Shown piece by piece: positions 23,344 to 33,630 of a stretch of DNA of 64,000 bases (positions are counted from its first letter, which is position 1; every line of letters starts with the position of its first letter). The position numbers were made by a program, and so were the translations under genes. Source of the DNA: Plumapathes pennacea (lineage: Eukaryota > Cnidaria > Anthozoa > Antipatharia > Myriopathidae); assembly GCA_964036295.1 (NCBI GenBank), contig OZ038463.1:21005069-21069068 (forward strand). The letters are read 5' to 3'. The notes below the pieces were generated by a model, which was not told where the DNA came from, ran no database searches, and saw only the letters and a program-made list of their open reading frames with translations.

Positions 23344-23546
23344 AACTGGCGTCCACGACAAGCTGAGGTGAAGGAGGAAAAGCAGGACTTGAGCTCTGAC
23401 ATAAAAAATGTACAAATGTACAACAGCTACTGTTCAACACCACGCTGTATGTGCTGAAACTCCAAAAATTTCACCAAGAAGGAAAGCAAAGTTTAGTACG
23501 TCTGGAGGTTTTAATCGAAATTTGCAGGAGCGAGTTTTGCTGAAAT

Positions 23547-24390
23547 GTTTTGCTCGTCCCGCAATATTATCAGAGCTGTTCTGCATTTCAAAATAATTAC
23601 AAGATTAGACTTAGTCGAATAAGCAGTGCATTGAGGTTGGTTTTCTTTGCTGGAAGAGAGCTTTAGTGACTATGACATGATAATCGAATGCCGGTTTAAC
23701 GAAAATGTTAAACGATCGCAACACGAAGCAACAACTCAGGCAACAAAAGAAGCGTTGCATGTGGCACGAAATTTTGACTAAATTAAACTTCATCGAACAT
23801 AATGCAACATTGTCATCCCACTTACGTTGCACGGTGTTGCGCCAAAAAGATGCATCTGTTCGCAGAGCTTTTAAAAAGGCCTTATCACATCAATTATATA
23901 GGACCTCCTTACATCGCCAAACATCCGATTTATCAAATGCGCATGTTTAGTGATGGCAACATACTAATTAAATTCTGACTTCCGAGCTTTTCCCGCTCAG
24001 GAAATTTAATCTCAAAAGGCAAGCCAGAATGTGTGAGAAAGACAAACAATTAGATTTTGTTAAGGGTTCACAACCAGTGACATTTGTGATCATGAGGGGT
24101 CCTAACTGGGAAAAAACAATGTTGAATTTGTAATCTATTAAAAAGACAATCCAGAAGTAGAAACTATGAAAACTAGCTTTTTCCATTAAGTTTAAAGATA
24201 CTTATAGCGTCATTGTTGACTTAAATTGGAAATATTTTGGCACCTTTTTAAAATTTCCTAACTTCAATCTCCGGCAACAATAAATCACCTGCATCTTTAG
24301 ACAACTTAAAAACCACTAAGTAAATAAACTATATTACAAAAAAGCAGCATTTTCCAAAACTACAGCCAGTATAAGTAACCACGGATCAAA
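23547..24390. other. Gene-free stretch before the GPCR
   Basis: AT-rich sequence. An ATG-started ORF at 23705-23950 (81 codons, Lys/Arg-rich) is short, has no recognisable motif and no clear splice context, so I do not call it a gene. The last 100 bp presumably hold the GPCR promoter, but no clear TATA box is visible. Confidence 0.4.
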
Positions 24391-25428
24391 ATGAATAACA
24401 GCAACGTTGCTCTGAAGCGATACGCATACGAATTATCGACCCGAAGCAATGGTCTCGTTTTTGCAGAATCCTTCCTTAGTGGCTGTGTATTCCTGGTAAC
24501 TCTGACTGGTAATTTTCTTGTTCTCTGGTTCGTCTACCGAAATCCAAGTCTAAGAACAATTCCAACTCTATTCATCGTTTCGCTGGCCGTTTCAGATATT
24601 CTCATGGCTGCTTCAAATTCAGTTCTATGTTTGTCAGTTCTCATCCAAGGCTCATGGCACTTTGCTGATATTACCTGCCAGTTTCAAGGTTTCGGAGTGG
24701 CCGTTCTTGCATGTGTTTCCCTTCAAACATTAACACTGACGGCCGTAAACAGGTATTATATCATCATAAAACCGAACCAGTACCGCGCGATTTTCAATCG
24801 CAGGAACACAAAAATGATGATAATCGGAGTTTGGATTCTCGCTTGCACCGAACCGCTACCGTACTTAATATCTGGGAATCGCTACGTTTTTCATCCTGGC
24901 AAGTACTTCTGCTTCCAGGACATGAAAATTGATTTCGTTACTATTTTGATCTATATATACGTCGCAGTGCCAATGACCGTCCTTACACCATGTTACTTCA
25001 AGGTTTTCAAAGCTATTCGAGCCCACAAGAAAAGGATGAATTCAATCCAAGCAGAAACAACTGCCTCTTCTCGAATTACAGTTGCAGACATCAAAATAAC
25101 CAACACTCTCTTCCTCACCGTTTGTGCTTTCTTGATATGTTGGGTTCCTATTTCCTTGGTCGATGTCATCGACTTCGCAAGTGGGGAGTGGACGCTTCCA
25201 AGACAAGTATACTACATGTACAGTATGTTTGGTCAAGCCTCTACTGCAATCAATCCTTTCATCTACGGTATGATGAATAAAACCTTCCGAGAGGAGTATA
25301 TCAAACTGTTTCGTGTGCTAAAAAGACCCTTTGAACGCCTTAGCTCGAATAAGAGAGACACCAACACAATACATCCAAACACTAGCTTAGAGGTTGTTCC
25401 TAAGCAGGAGGGTAACCCACTTCCGTGA
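24391..25428 (+). CDS. Class A (rhodopsin-like) GPCR, melatonin-receptor-like
   Basis: A 345-residue intronless seven-transmembrane receptor for the plasma membrane. Helices lie at about 22-49, 58-83, 96-118, 141-161, 180-206, 237-261 and 272-293. Class A landmarks are present: N41 (TM1), SLAVSD with D69 (TM2), C96 at the start of TM3 and C174 in loop 2 for the conserved disulfide, W148 (TM4), CWVP at 250-253 (TM6) and NPFIY at 288-292 (TM7). The TM3 end is NRY (120-122) instead of DRY, a feature of melatonin receptors, and NPxxY is followed by GMMNKTFREEY, also melatonin-receptor-like. N2 is a possible glycosylation site. The start is the first ATG in a good context (AAAATGA). The ligand is unknown; cnidarians have many such orphan receptors. 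Confidence 0.93.
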   Translation: MNNSNVALKRYAYELSTRSNGLVFAESFLSGCVFLVTLTGNFLVLWFVYRNPSLRTIPTLFIVSLAVSDILMAASNSVLCLSVLIQGSWHFADITCQFQGFGVAVLACVSLQTLTLTAVNRYYIIIKPNQYRAIFNRRNTKMMIIGVWILACTEPLPYLISGNRYVFHPGKYFCFQDMKIDFVTILIYIYVAVPMTVLTPCYFKVFKAIRAHKKRMNSIQAETTASSRITVADIKITNTLFLTVCAFLICWVPISLVDVIDFASGEWTLPRQVYYMYSMFGQASTAINPFIYGMMNKTFREEYIKLFRVLKRPFERLSSNKRDTNTIHPNTSLEVVPKQEGNPLP

Positions 25429-26348
25429 CAGCTGCGTTTAAGAGGTAGTATATTTGCAAACTACGGATCCCCTTCTACTATCGTTGAAGCTAAGATGAAC
25501 TGCTCCCTGTTTTTAAATATAATAGGGCGTTATAAAACAGTGCTCTTCTACTCCTTTTGTGTCTTTTGCTTAGCTGCACAACCAAAGCAAACCCAAGTAC
25601 ATAGCAATGAATTTTAAGAAACTATGATGTATAAAATATTCACCATCTGCTGTTTCTCGGGCCGCAGCATGGAGAACAATAATGAACTGGAATAGTCACA
25701 TTTTATTGATGAAACAAAGACTAATGAAAAATAAACAAAAATAAAATATACAATTTACTGACTCATATAATATCCACTTAAAACTGCAACGCAAGGTGTT
25801 ACAAAAACTAATGAATAATCATATAGAGAATAATACATGGCCGCGATATCTCACAAGTGAGAGAAGCGCTGCTTGGCTGATATTAACACATGTAAAAACA
25901 TCGTATTTGTGCGTGTGTTCAGATACGATATTTCTCAGTGGCGGAAACTGTCTATATAGTCATACTAGAGTTTATGAAATAAAAATGTTTATGTATAAGT
26001 GATAATCCTGTCGTTTGGTACGTAAAATAGGTGAGCTGTGTTTAACTATAAGTTTTCTTTTGAAAAGAAGGCAATAATGTTAATCAGCAAAGGACGATTC
26101 TCTTGCATCCTGGTTAACTATTTGCGGCCACAGATAAACGGCCCAATCACAACGCCATGTTTCTGAAAGCCATCTTGTATTGTTATCCCTGCTCCTAATG
26201 CATTGCTAATTTATTATTGGCGCGAACGACTATAAATCATGATGAAAGAGTCACCCTTGCGCTAAACTATACAGCGTATATGGTTCCGCCTTTAAAACAC
26301 GATAAAAAAATGTACTTGCATGAAGCTAATAAATGTATTTCCTAACAG
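25429..26348. other. Gene-free stretch after the GPCR
   Basis: AT-rich 3' flank. AATAAACAAAAATAAAATA near 25731 could polyadenylate the GPCR transcript. I looked for exons 2 and 3 of the FGF-like family upstream of the remnant at 26349 and found none. Confidence 0.5.
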
Positions 26349-26599
26349 AGAAAGTGTCCAGTGCCGGAAATCGTTTTCAAGTGGAGACCGTAAATGTATA
26401 CCAACTAAGACGGTTCGTGCGCCATATTAAAATCACTCTAACATGCGGCATTATTTCCATGACCGGGCAACGAAGAGACCGGCCGTGTATACGAATTCCA
26501 TCTGGACTAGTGTATTCGTATATTCATGAATGCCTATATGCAAATGGGGGAAACGCGGAGTACGAGAGTAACATTTCGAGACGGGAGGAAAAGACGTAG
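26349..26599 (+). pseudogene. Decayed third last exon of the FGF-like family
   Basis: A splice-acceptor-like TTCCTAACAG precedes the segment. In one frame it reads GNRFQV (compare NANRFLV in copy A) and SMTGQRRDRP (compare YMTGQRRDRG). Aligned with copy A it carries a net +1 shift followed by a 25-nt deletion, so the middle is read in another frame while both ends agree. Within the shared eight-residue MTGQRRDR motif the nucleotide differences are all silent (ACT/ACC, GGA/GGG, GAT/GAC), so the motif was once under constraint. No upstream exons, no conserved C-terminal cysteine, and the frame runs on past the family's usual end. Most likely a relic; a rearranged functional gene is less likely. 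Confidence 0.5.
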
Positions 26600-27864
26600 A
26601 CAATCTAATTTTTATTTCGTCTTCCAAAACAAGGCACGTTACCATGGGTACGGTGCCGAAGAAAGTCGCAGCGGTGACAAACCGTTTGCTGGACAGTGGA
26701 TCGCACACTACGCCGTAAGAACCGGCAAAACGAAACTTTTGTTGGAGTTGCCCATTAGTTTGCGACCACGCCACGTAAATAAATTTAAGCCGCGGATGAC
26801 ACGTGATCAACATTTCTATATAACACAAAAAGTACATTTGTTCTCATCGCTATAGTTTTATTTACAGTATTTGGTTTTCGGTTCGTTCGTTTGTTTTCCT
26901 TTTTCAGCTGCCCATTTATCGCAAATAATGAACGTGAACATAATAACCCACCCCCATCCGAATTTGGGAGGAGTATATAAATTTGGGAGGGTGCCGACAA
27001 GGTGTGAACACATGTTCATTTGAACAGTTTAGACTGTGAGAAAAAGTACTAAGCTAAATAATTTAATCCGCGCGATATAATTATTTTTCCAGAGTTTTTT
27101 TTTTTTTAATTCTCAGCTATCCAAAAATATTTTATGGACAATGATCGAGTTTGTCAAATGCTAAATTCAATTAATTGTGATGCAAATTTGAGGTTAATCG
27201 TCTTTGTGTAAGCACTTCAAAAAACTGATATGTGTGCCAAGTCACACAAAGATTGATGAGATGACAGACGATCAGTTGTGAATATGCCTTTAAAATCCGC
27301 TACAAAAAAAAAGTTCTTAATTGATGTTTTACTACTAAATTTAACCGTAAAGGCCAAATGTTTTGCGGCAGCGAATCAAAAATAGACGGGTGTTTTTTCA
27401 AAATGCGTCACAAATTTATAACAACAGAGAGTTCTAGATAGTTGGTTGAATCAGTTGGTTGCCTTCGCAGTTCTGTCAACACTCTGCCAACAACCTTTGT
27501 CACACTTATTATAGTTGAGACAACACATTCTCTTGTTACAAGCCCAAATTTACATTTCAAAGTGCTCGCTCTATGTCAAACCAACTAGACTTCTTGGCTT
27601 AGAAAAGTGCTATTGTACAATACGCCATTCTACTAACGAAAATTATTTTCCCATTACTTATCAGGTGTAGTTTATTTTTAAACTGACATGTTGTCGCGAT
27701 CAACGTGACATCTAATTAATATTTATAACACGTGAATAGAAAGCGCGATGTAAACAAGGTTGAATTTGCACCTCTCGCACGCGGTCCACTTGCATCAATA
27801 TCACGTAGCTGTGGCGTTCTCGACAATTCCATAGAGAATAGAGAGGCGAAACGAGCCGAACAGC
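26600..27864. other. Gene-free stretch
   Basis: Contains TATATAAATTTGGGAGGG near 26974 and a CACGTG box near 27729 with TTTATAA just before it, which could serve the next gene. No supported coding sequence; the ORFs at 26526-26855 and 26451-26837 overlap on opposite strands and look fortuitous. Confidence 0.5.
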
Positions 27865-28266
27865 ATGCTTTTTGTTGCTGATGTTCCAGTTTCGATGACT
27901 GAACTGAACAACCTCCATCGCGCGGATGTCGAAAAAGCATACGCACGGAAAATATCGCTTCAAGATGTTGAGATCATCTATCAAAGCATGGAAGCAAGCC
28001 ATAAAAGCAACAGCAATGACCCCAAAGTACAGTCCTCTGGCAGCCAAGTAGGGAAAGTAGGCCGGATACGACGACACTCTTCGTATGAGCCGAACCTCGA
28101 TGATATATTGGAAGAGGAAAGCGAAAACACTGAGCGAGACCTGGCAGCCATTCACCGTGAACGGGCTCTCAATGCAGGCGTCCTAAAGCAGAACAAGTCT
28201 GGCAGAAGCTGGCGAAAACTTCACTATCTCAACAACAACAGAAGACCGCGAGCTTACACCGCCTAA
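27865..28266 (+). CDS. Orphan protein of 133 residues
   Basis: I do not recognise this protein. It begins MLFVADVPVSMTELNNLHRA, is not a secretory protein by eye, and has a helical charged part (about 18-45, 85-105), a basophilic-kinase-like RIRRHSSYE at 67-75 followed by the acidic LDDILEEESE, and a basic tail (109-130) ending RRPRAYTA. Codon use looks coding and the reading frame is open throughout, but the overlapping minus-strand ORF at 27712-28155 shows that length alone proves little. It may be an intronless gene or the last exon of a longer one. No membrane segment or enzyme motif is visible. Confidence 0.5.
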   Translation: MLFVADVPVSMTELNNLHRADVEKAYARKISLQDVEIIYQSMEASHKSNSNDPKVQSSGSQVGKVGRIRRHSSYEPNLDDILEEESENTERDLAAIHRERALNAGVLKQNKSGRSWRKLHYLNNNRRPRAYTA

Positions 28267-30656
28267 AAGAGCGACTGTTGGCGTATCAGACTTAGGCACA
28301 TTATTTTCGTACTGCGTCACTCGGGTGTACAACATCCGACAACTGCCGCGCAAAACACTGGCATAAGAAACCGATATCAACGATAATGACATGCTCCCCT
28401 GACATTCTTAGAAGATCATTAGAAACTTCGGGCCTTTGCTACTGCTCTCCAAAACCCGAAGTAAGAGCTGAAAGTACGTGCATATTTGGTTTGTTTACGC
28501 GTTTGTCAATATCAAGGCCCTAGCGGATATTTGACTTGCCTCGAGGTAATATTCCTCTTTGTCAGAGGGCACTGTTAATCCATTGCATGTTGGTCTTCCA
28601 GGCCAAAGGATTTCTTTCAAATATTTCTATCTCTTTTTCTTTTTGGTTTTGTACAGTATGTATATAGAGGGAAATCACATAGAAATATCAGCCGTTTAAT
28701 ACAACCAAATAGGTTATACAAACAAAGCCATTCACTGGCGAGATGGAAAATTGTTTGACGCCCTTGCTGGTAGTTGCATGTTCCCACATGTGACAGGAGT
28801 AAACAAGGCCTTTTTTTTTTTTTTTTTTTTCATTTAAACCTTGTTGTCTATCAAGTTTTAAATACCAATAAGAATTAATTGGTCGGTTGGAGTTCCTTTG
28901 ACCAAATTTTGCCAAGGTTCTCATCAATGCGGAACTTTTCTACACTTGTTTACGATAAAGGTACAAAATAGGTTGTTCATTAGTCAACGGATATCCGGTT
29001 CGCATGTACTTTGCTGGTTGTTTTCTCGACGAGTAAAAAACAAGTAATAAGGTTCCATCCTTTTTTCATTTTTTTTTTTTTTTAACATTTTTCACAACAC
29101 ACCTTGGCTCAATGTTTCAGGTAAACAGAAGTTAAATGAGTCCATGGAATATAAAATTTTCAATCTTATTGTATATAAAAGTTTAAAATAGGTATACGCA
29201 TTTGGGAAGACAAATGTAGATACACGAAGCCAAAATCTTTAACGCGTTCTTATGAACGGACAATATTAAAAAAAATTAATTAACATGCCTCATTTCGTTT
29301 TCGTTAAATGCCTCACTGGTTCACTGATTTGTAACAACGACAAAGACTCTTCAAGTTGCCGATGTTTGACAGCTGCAAACAGCTCGAATTTTATAATTTG
29401 ACCATTTCAGTCACAAGAAATAGTATGCATGTAGTACATATTGGTCGGCTGACAAAATGACCGCTGGCCCCTGATACAAATTAGACGCTTTTAGCTGCTG
29501 AGATATATACAGTTAGCCAGCAAGCAGCAGCTGAATTAGTCATCAATTGATCAACGTTCTGCTATAAATTCAGTTGCCAAGTGTGCTGGCGTTTGGGGTA
29601 TATCTAGAACAGTATTTCTATTTGGAATATGCGTTCATTTCTCTGTTTCTTTTAAGCTCGAAAATGTTAAAAAATAGTTTATTCTTCTCGAACCAGAAGT
29701 GCGACCAACCGTATTCTAGCGATATTAGTTGCAGTCTGTTGCCTGTTATTCAGATGCAAATATGATTGTATGGACAAGGGAAAACTATTTCGTTTGTAAC
29801 TAAAGCTCGACTACCTTAGATTAACGAAAAGAAGGCCATTGCATGAATTTTGCTAAAAGGTTGGAAAAACAGACAAAAAAAAAAAAAAAATTATTATGCA
29901 GCTTTGTTTTGTCTCTTTGCCAATAATTTAGATTTTCGAATTTGTCATAATCCATCAATACTCTACAAAATCAAAAAGAAAAAAAAAAAGATAAAACACA
30001 CAAAAACAATACCCATCAGTACACGAAGTATGCAAAGCTGATGCATGTGATCGATCATATTTTGTCCTCATAGCTGGTATATATACAGAAACTACCATTT
30101 CAAATTTTACATGACAATACGCATGCCATTTATTTTAAGGTAAATGCGAAGATTTACTCAAAAGACATCTGCATTTACTTTGAAAGGTTTTCAATTGCGG
30201 TGTCTCTTTTGACAGACACTAACAGCTGCGATAATGGACAGGCTTTATTTTCCTCGGGAAAGGAATTGATCCCGATTTAGCGGTTACAGCTCAAACGTAT
30301 AACATTATAAATTGCGTAAGCTGTACGTAGGTAGCGCAAAATATATTACAATCCATCTCCTTGCTTTACACCAGCGACTCATTCCCTCCGTTTTTCGCGG
30401 CTATTCATTAGTCAACAAATAAGCAATGTTCCAGACATACGAATAACTAATGTTGTACCAATATTCCCTTCCATCAGTATTAATCTTTTTGAAAACTAAG
30501 CGTTCAAAATCCATAAAAGTGGAAACTACTGCTTTCAATATATATAAAACGACACATATACCACTTGTAAACAGAACAGAAAGTATAAGCGGGGGCTTGT
30601 TATAGTTTAGACAAACTCCCAGAATCCCTGTGAACATTTGGAAAAGGAGCGAAGAA
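28267..30656. other. Gene-free stretch with homopolymer tracts
   Basis: AT-rich noncoding sequence with poly-T near 28811-28830 and 29066-29083 and poly-A near 29876-29890. No exon with convincing splice sites. Confidence 0.5.
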
Positions 30657-30663
30657 AAAGAAA

Positions 30664-30720
30664 ACAACAACAACAACAACAACAACAAAGGCAAGAGGAA
30701 GAGAGAGAGAGAGAAAGAAA
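30664..30720. repeat. (CAA)n and (GA)n microsatellites
   Basis: About nine CAA units at 30664-30689 followed by a GA-rich tract at 30699-30720. Confidence 0.95.
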
Positions 30721-31110
30721 AGAGATGAATTCCCATTTAATAAACAAAAACCGAGAAATACGAGACCTCGTGCCAGCGATAGAAGCGATACTGCTCGAGT
30801 ATATTCCGTAAGCCGCAAACGTTCGTAACTCTTACAGAGCAGACCCAAAAGTGAAACAGACCTTTTGTTTGTATATATTAGAGTATCGCACCGTAGCTGT
30901 GTGGTCGTGTCATACGCCAAGCTTTATTGCCGGACTGGCTGTGGTAGAAATACTTTTGACATGACTAGACAGGTGATGACAGGTGAAGACAGGACAGACA
31001 TGGAGCTACAGTTGAAACTAATCCAGTCTATGCACGGAATCGCAAACGTTTTATGTTCTCAGTGAAGAACACCAGAATACAGCAAGAAGCCTTTTTCAGG
31101 CATTGTATTC

Positions 31111-31591
31111 GTTCACACTAGAGGTTCAAGTCTTTGTGACAAGTGGGAACGGCTCTACGAACGAAGTCTGACTTGAAATCCACCGGAAGGCCGGCCACTT
31201 CAAAGGTTTCAAGTCTGACTGCAAGTCAAACGCAAACTAGATTTGTCTTTGAGCACTTATCATTACAACATTTGACAATCTGTCAAATCAACATCATGTC
31301 CAGTTCCACAAAAAAATCTCCTCCATTATACTTATTCGATTGCTTGTATAAAGTCAAGCAAAAAAAGATAGAGTCGCGCAAAATTTGTGTCTTGGCAGGC
31401 ATATTCATTCAAAGGGCCTAATGGGCCTCATGCGGCGAACAGCACTCAAGCTGTGAAATCAAATTACTAAAATTAATGTTCAAGTCACGAGAGCAAAGCG
31501 GTGTGTGAACGCCTAATAAGCAAGCTAGGTCATACTTGAAAAGCTCTGACCCAAGTCTGATTTAAGTCAGACATGAACCTCTAGTGTGAAC
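31111..31591. mobile_element. ~480-bp element with terminal inverted repeats
   Basis: GTTCACACTAGAGGTTCA at the left end is mirrored by TGAACCTCTAGTGTGAAC at the right end. The subterminal AAGTCTGACTTGAA-type motifs also recur in both orientations. No transposase ORF, so it is non-autonomous. Confidence 0.8.
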
Positions 31592-32314
31592 CCAATCATT
31601 TTAAACATAAAATATATTGTGAAACATACAGTAAGTTGTAGTGAAAGTTAATTTTACCCGATCCTGAAAACGCTGTCTGATCTATGCAATATACGGTCTA
31701 GTTTCCTGGGTAAGTTATGATTTAACCAGAGATTAAAATGATTCCAAGTAAGCTGAGTTGTTATGAAAAATAGAATTCTTGAAACCTAAGACCGAAAACC
31801 CGAGCCCAAGCGCAGTCAGTAACACTCAGTCAATATTTATCCATAAACTGGAAGTCAAACTGTGCAATTAACTTTCGACACCTGTGTTGTCAGCATTCAG
31901 TAAGCAATTACTGATCCATGATTACTTTATTTCATTTTTTTTTTTTTTTTTTTTTTTCATTCATTCTTTACGTTATTCTTAGCCCCTATTAATCATTTGC
32001 AGCAAAAACAGCGTTTTTTCTCTCGGTGGTGATTGTTCTTCTTATAATATCTCAACGATATAATCGAAGCATGGATATTGAAACATTATCGTGGAACCAC
32101 AAGCTAGACTTTTGTTATACCATTGTTTCATAAAACAATAACAGAATTTAAACAATAGCATTTTCCTTTCTGTTCAAACAAACAAGCCTCTAAGTTGTGG
32201 TATTTTGAGCTCTGGGAGGAAACTTTGTCTTTCAAGTCCAGTTATCATAAACTGTCTATTTATTTTTTTTGTTTGCAAACTTCTAATATGAAATAAAAAT
32301 ATAAAAATGACAAA

Positions 32315-32377
32315 ACACAGACACAGACACACAGACACACAGACACAGACACAGACACACACACACACACACACACA
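32315..32377. repeat. (CA)n/(CAGACA)n microsatellite
   Basis: Interrupted CACAGA repeats passing into about twelve CA units. Confidence 0.97.
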
Positions 32378-32538
32378 TTACCTTGTTCCAAAACTTTCTT
32401 TTGGTCATATAATATGATGTAATGCTTTTGCTAAACAAGTGTAAATGCTGCTTGACAGACAACGAACACAAGAAAACAAATTCTATGTCAGCATTATCAT
32501 CTGTTGGACTTATCACTATTCTAAAAACATGATATTCC

Positions 32539-32778
32539 TTACCGTAAATGCTCTAAGAAGTCTCCGGGGCCGTACTGACCTTGTAGAAAGGAAGGGGTTT
32601 TCTTCAAAAATTATGAGGTGGCAACAAGCATCAAAAAGCATCCAATGCGGCATCATTTGTCTTGTTTCCCTCCTAATTATGGTACTCACAGTCGTCACAA
32701 TGAAATGGGAGGTTGGGGCGTCTGTTATTTTAAAAATTGACCTTGTAGTAAGGGGCCTTGCGAGAGCATTTACGGTAA
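32539..32778. mobile_element. 240-bp MITE
   Basis: TTACCGTAAATGCTCT at the left and AGAGCATTTACGGTAA at the right are exact 16-bp inverted ends. The interior GCATCATTTGTCTTGTTTCC is related to a stretch at about 4805-4860 (and 21850-21900), so longer relatives sit in the segmental duplications. Confidence 0.85.
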
Positions 32779-33235
32779 ACGTCATGGAATTAGAAAATCA
32801 AAAAAGAACTATAGTTATAGTAAACCCTTGGGAACCTTGCTATCCTTCTTTTGCTCGTAACGATAATTCAAACCAACAGCAATCTAATATACTCAGCAAA
32901 TTAGATGTTTTTGTTATATCTAGATATTTATAGTTATGACCCATCAAATATTTCTTCTCGCGCGTGATTGGTAGAATCGTGACACATGACCGAATAACGT
33001 CCGCTCACGAGCGGACGTTATCAGCAAATAACCCCCGCCTGGCGAACTATCGCTGTTTATTGACAACATCCGAACAGAGTTTTATATATTTATCACAAAA
33101 ATCCATTACGAGATGACTACCGAGGAAGACATCCATTAATTTGTCGAAAGCAGTTCCAGAAAGCACCAAAATAACTTTACAGTCCTTGTGCCATTATTTG
33201 CGCTGCGAGAGGAAATAGTTGAAGGATAATAAAGA

Positions 33236-33389
33236 CAATAAACTACTTTTGGCTTCGGAAATATTAACGGATAGTTGTCTTTGGACATTATCTGTTCCTC
33301 GAAGCTCACAGTTGCTGTTCGCTTCTCGGAACAGATAATATCCTCGGACAGTTATCCGTGCATATTTCCTCGCCAAAAGTAGTTTATTG
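33236..33389. mobile_element. 154-bp fold-back element
   Basis: CAATAAACTACTTTTGG is mirrored by CCAAAAGTAGTTTATTG, and the arms continue with about 85 percent complementarity to an apex near 33308. It lies about 240 bp beyond the 3' end of the ATF7IP-like gene. Confidence 0.8.
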
Positions 33390-33630
33390 CTTATATATTC
33401 GAGGCTGAATTTGTTTTCAATACGAAAAACCACAATCAATCTACGAGAAAATAAGTAAATAACACTTGTTGGCCAAAAGATAATAATTTCCTTCTCAAAG
33501 GGAATCAGATAGAAATGAATTGCTTATCGACTTTCAGATGCCCTAAATATGGCGGATTAAGGATTCGGTGCGCAGAGGATTGTTTGAGAGGGTCCCTATA
33601 ACAGAAAACCTGCCTAAAGCAGGCTTTAAT

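Larger units (their letters stand above)
19623..23546 (+). repeat. Segmental duplication, copy B
   Basis: This is the partner of 2601-6456. It begins in the last array unit and ends where similarity stops after GAGTTTTGCTGAAATGT. Differences from copy A include longer poly-G runs (near 20757 and 21621), a longer poly-T run near 20616, and about 45 extra bases near 22697-22741. Confidence 0.93.

Noticed and set aside
23705..23950. 81-codon basic ORF
   Set aside because: No motif or splice context, and length is expected by chance.
26451..26837. 128-codon minus-strand ORF opposite the FGF remnant
   Set aside because: Antisense overlap with the remnant and no protein-like composition.
30401..30736. 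111-codon minus ORF with long leucine runs
   Set aside because: Translation of the CAA/GA microsatellites.
32174..32516. Cys/Val-rich ORFs
   Set aside because: Translation of the CA microsatellite.
32445..32933. 162-codon plus-strand ORF
   Set aside because: It runs through the 240-bp MITE from end to end, so it is fortuitous.
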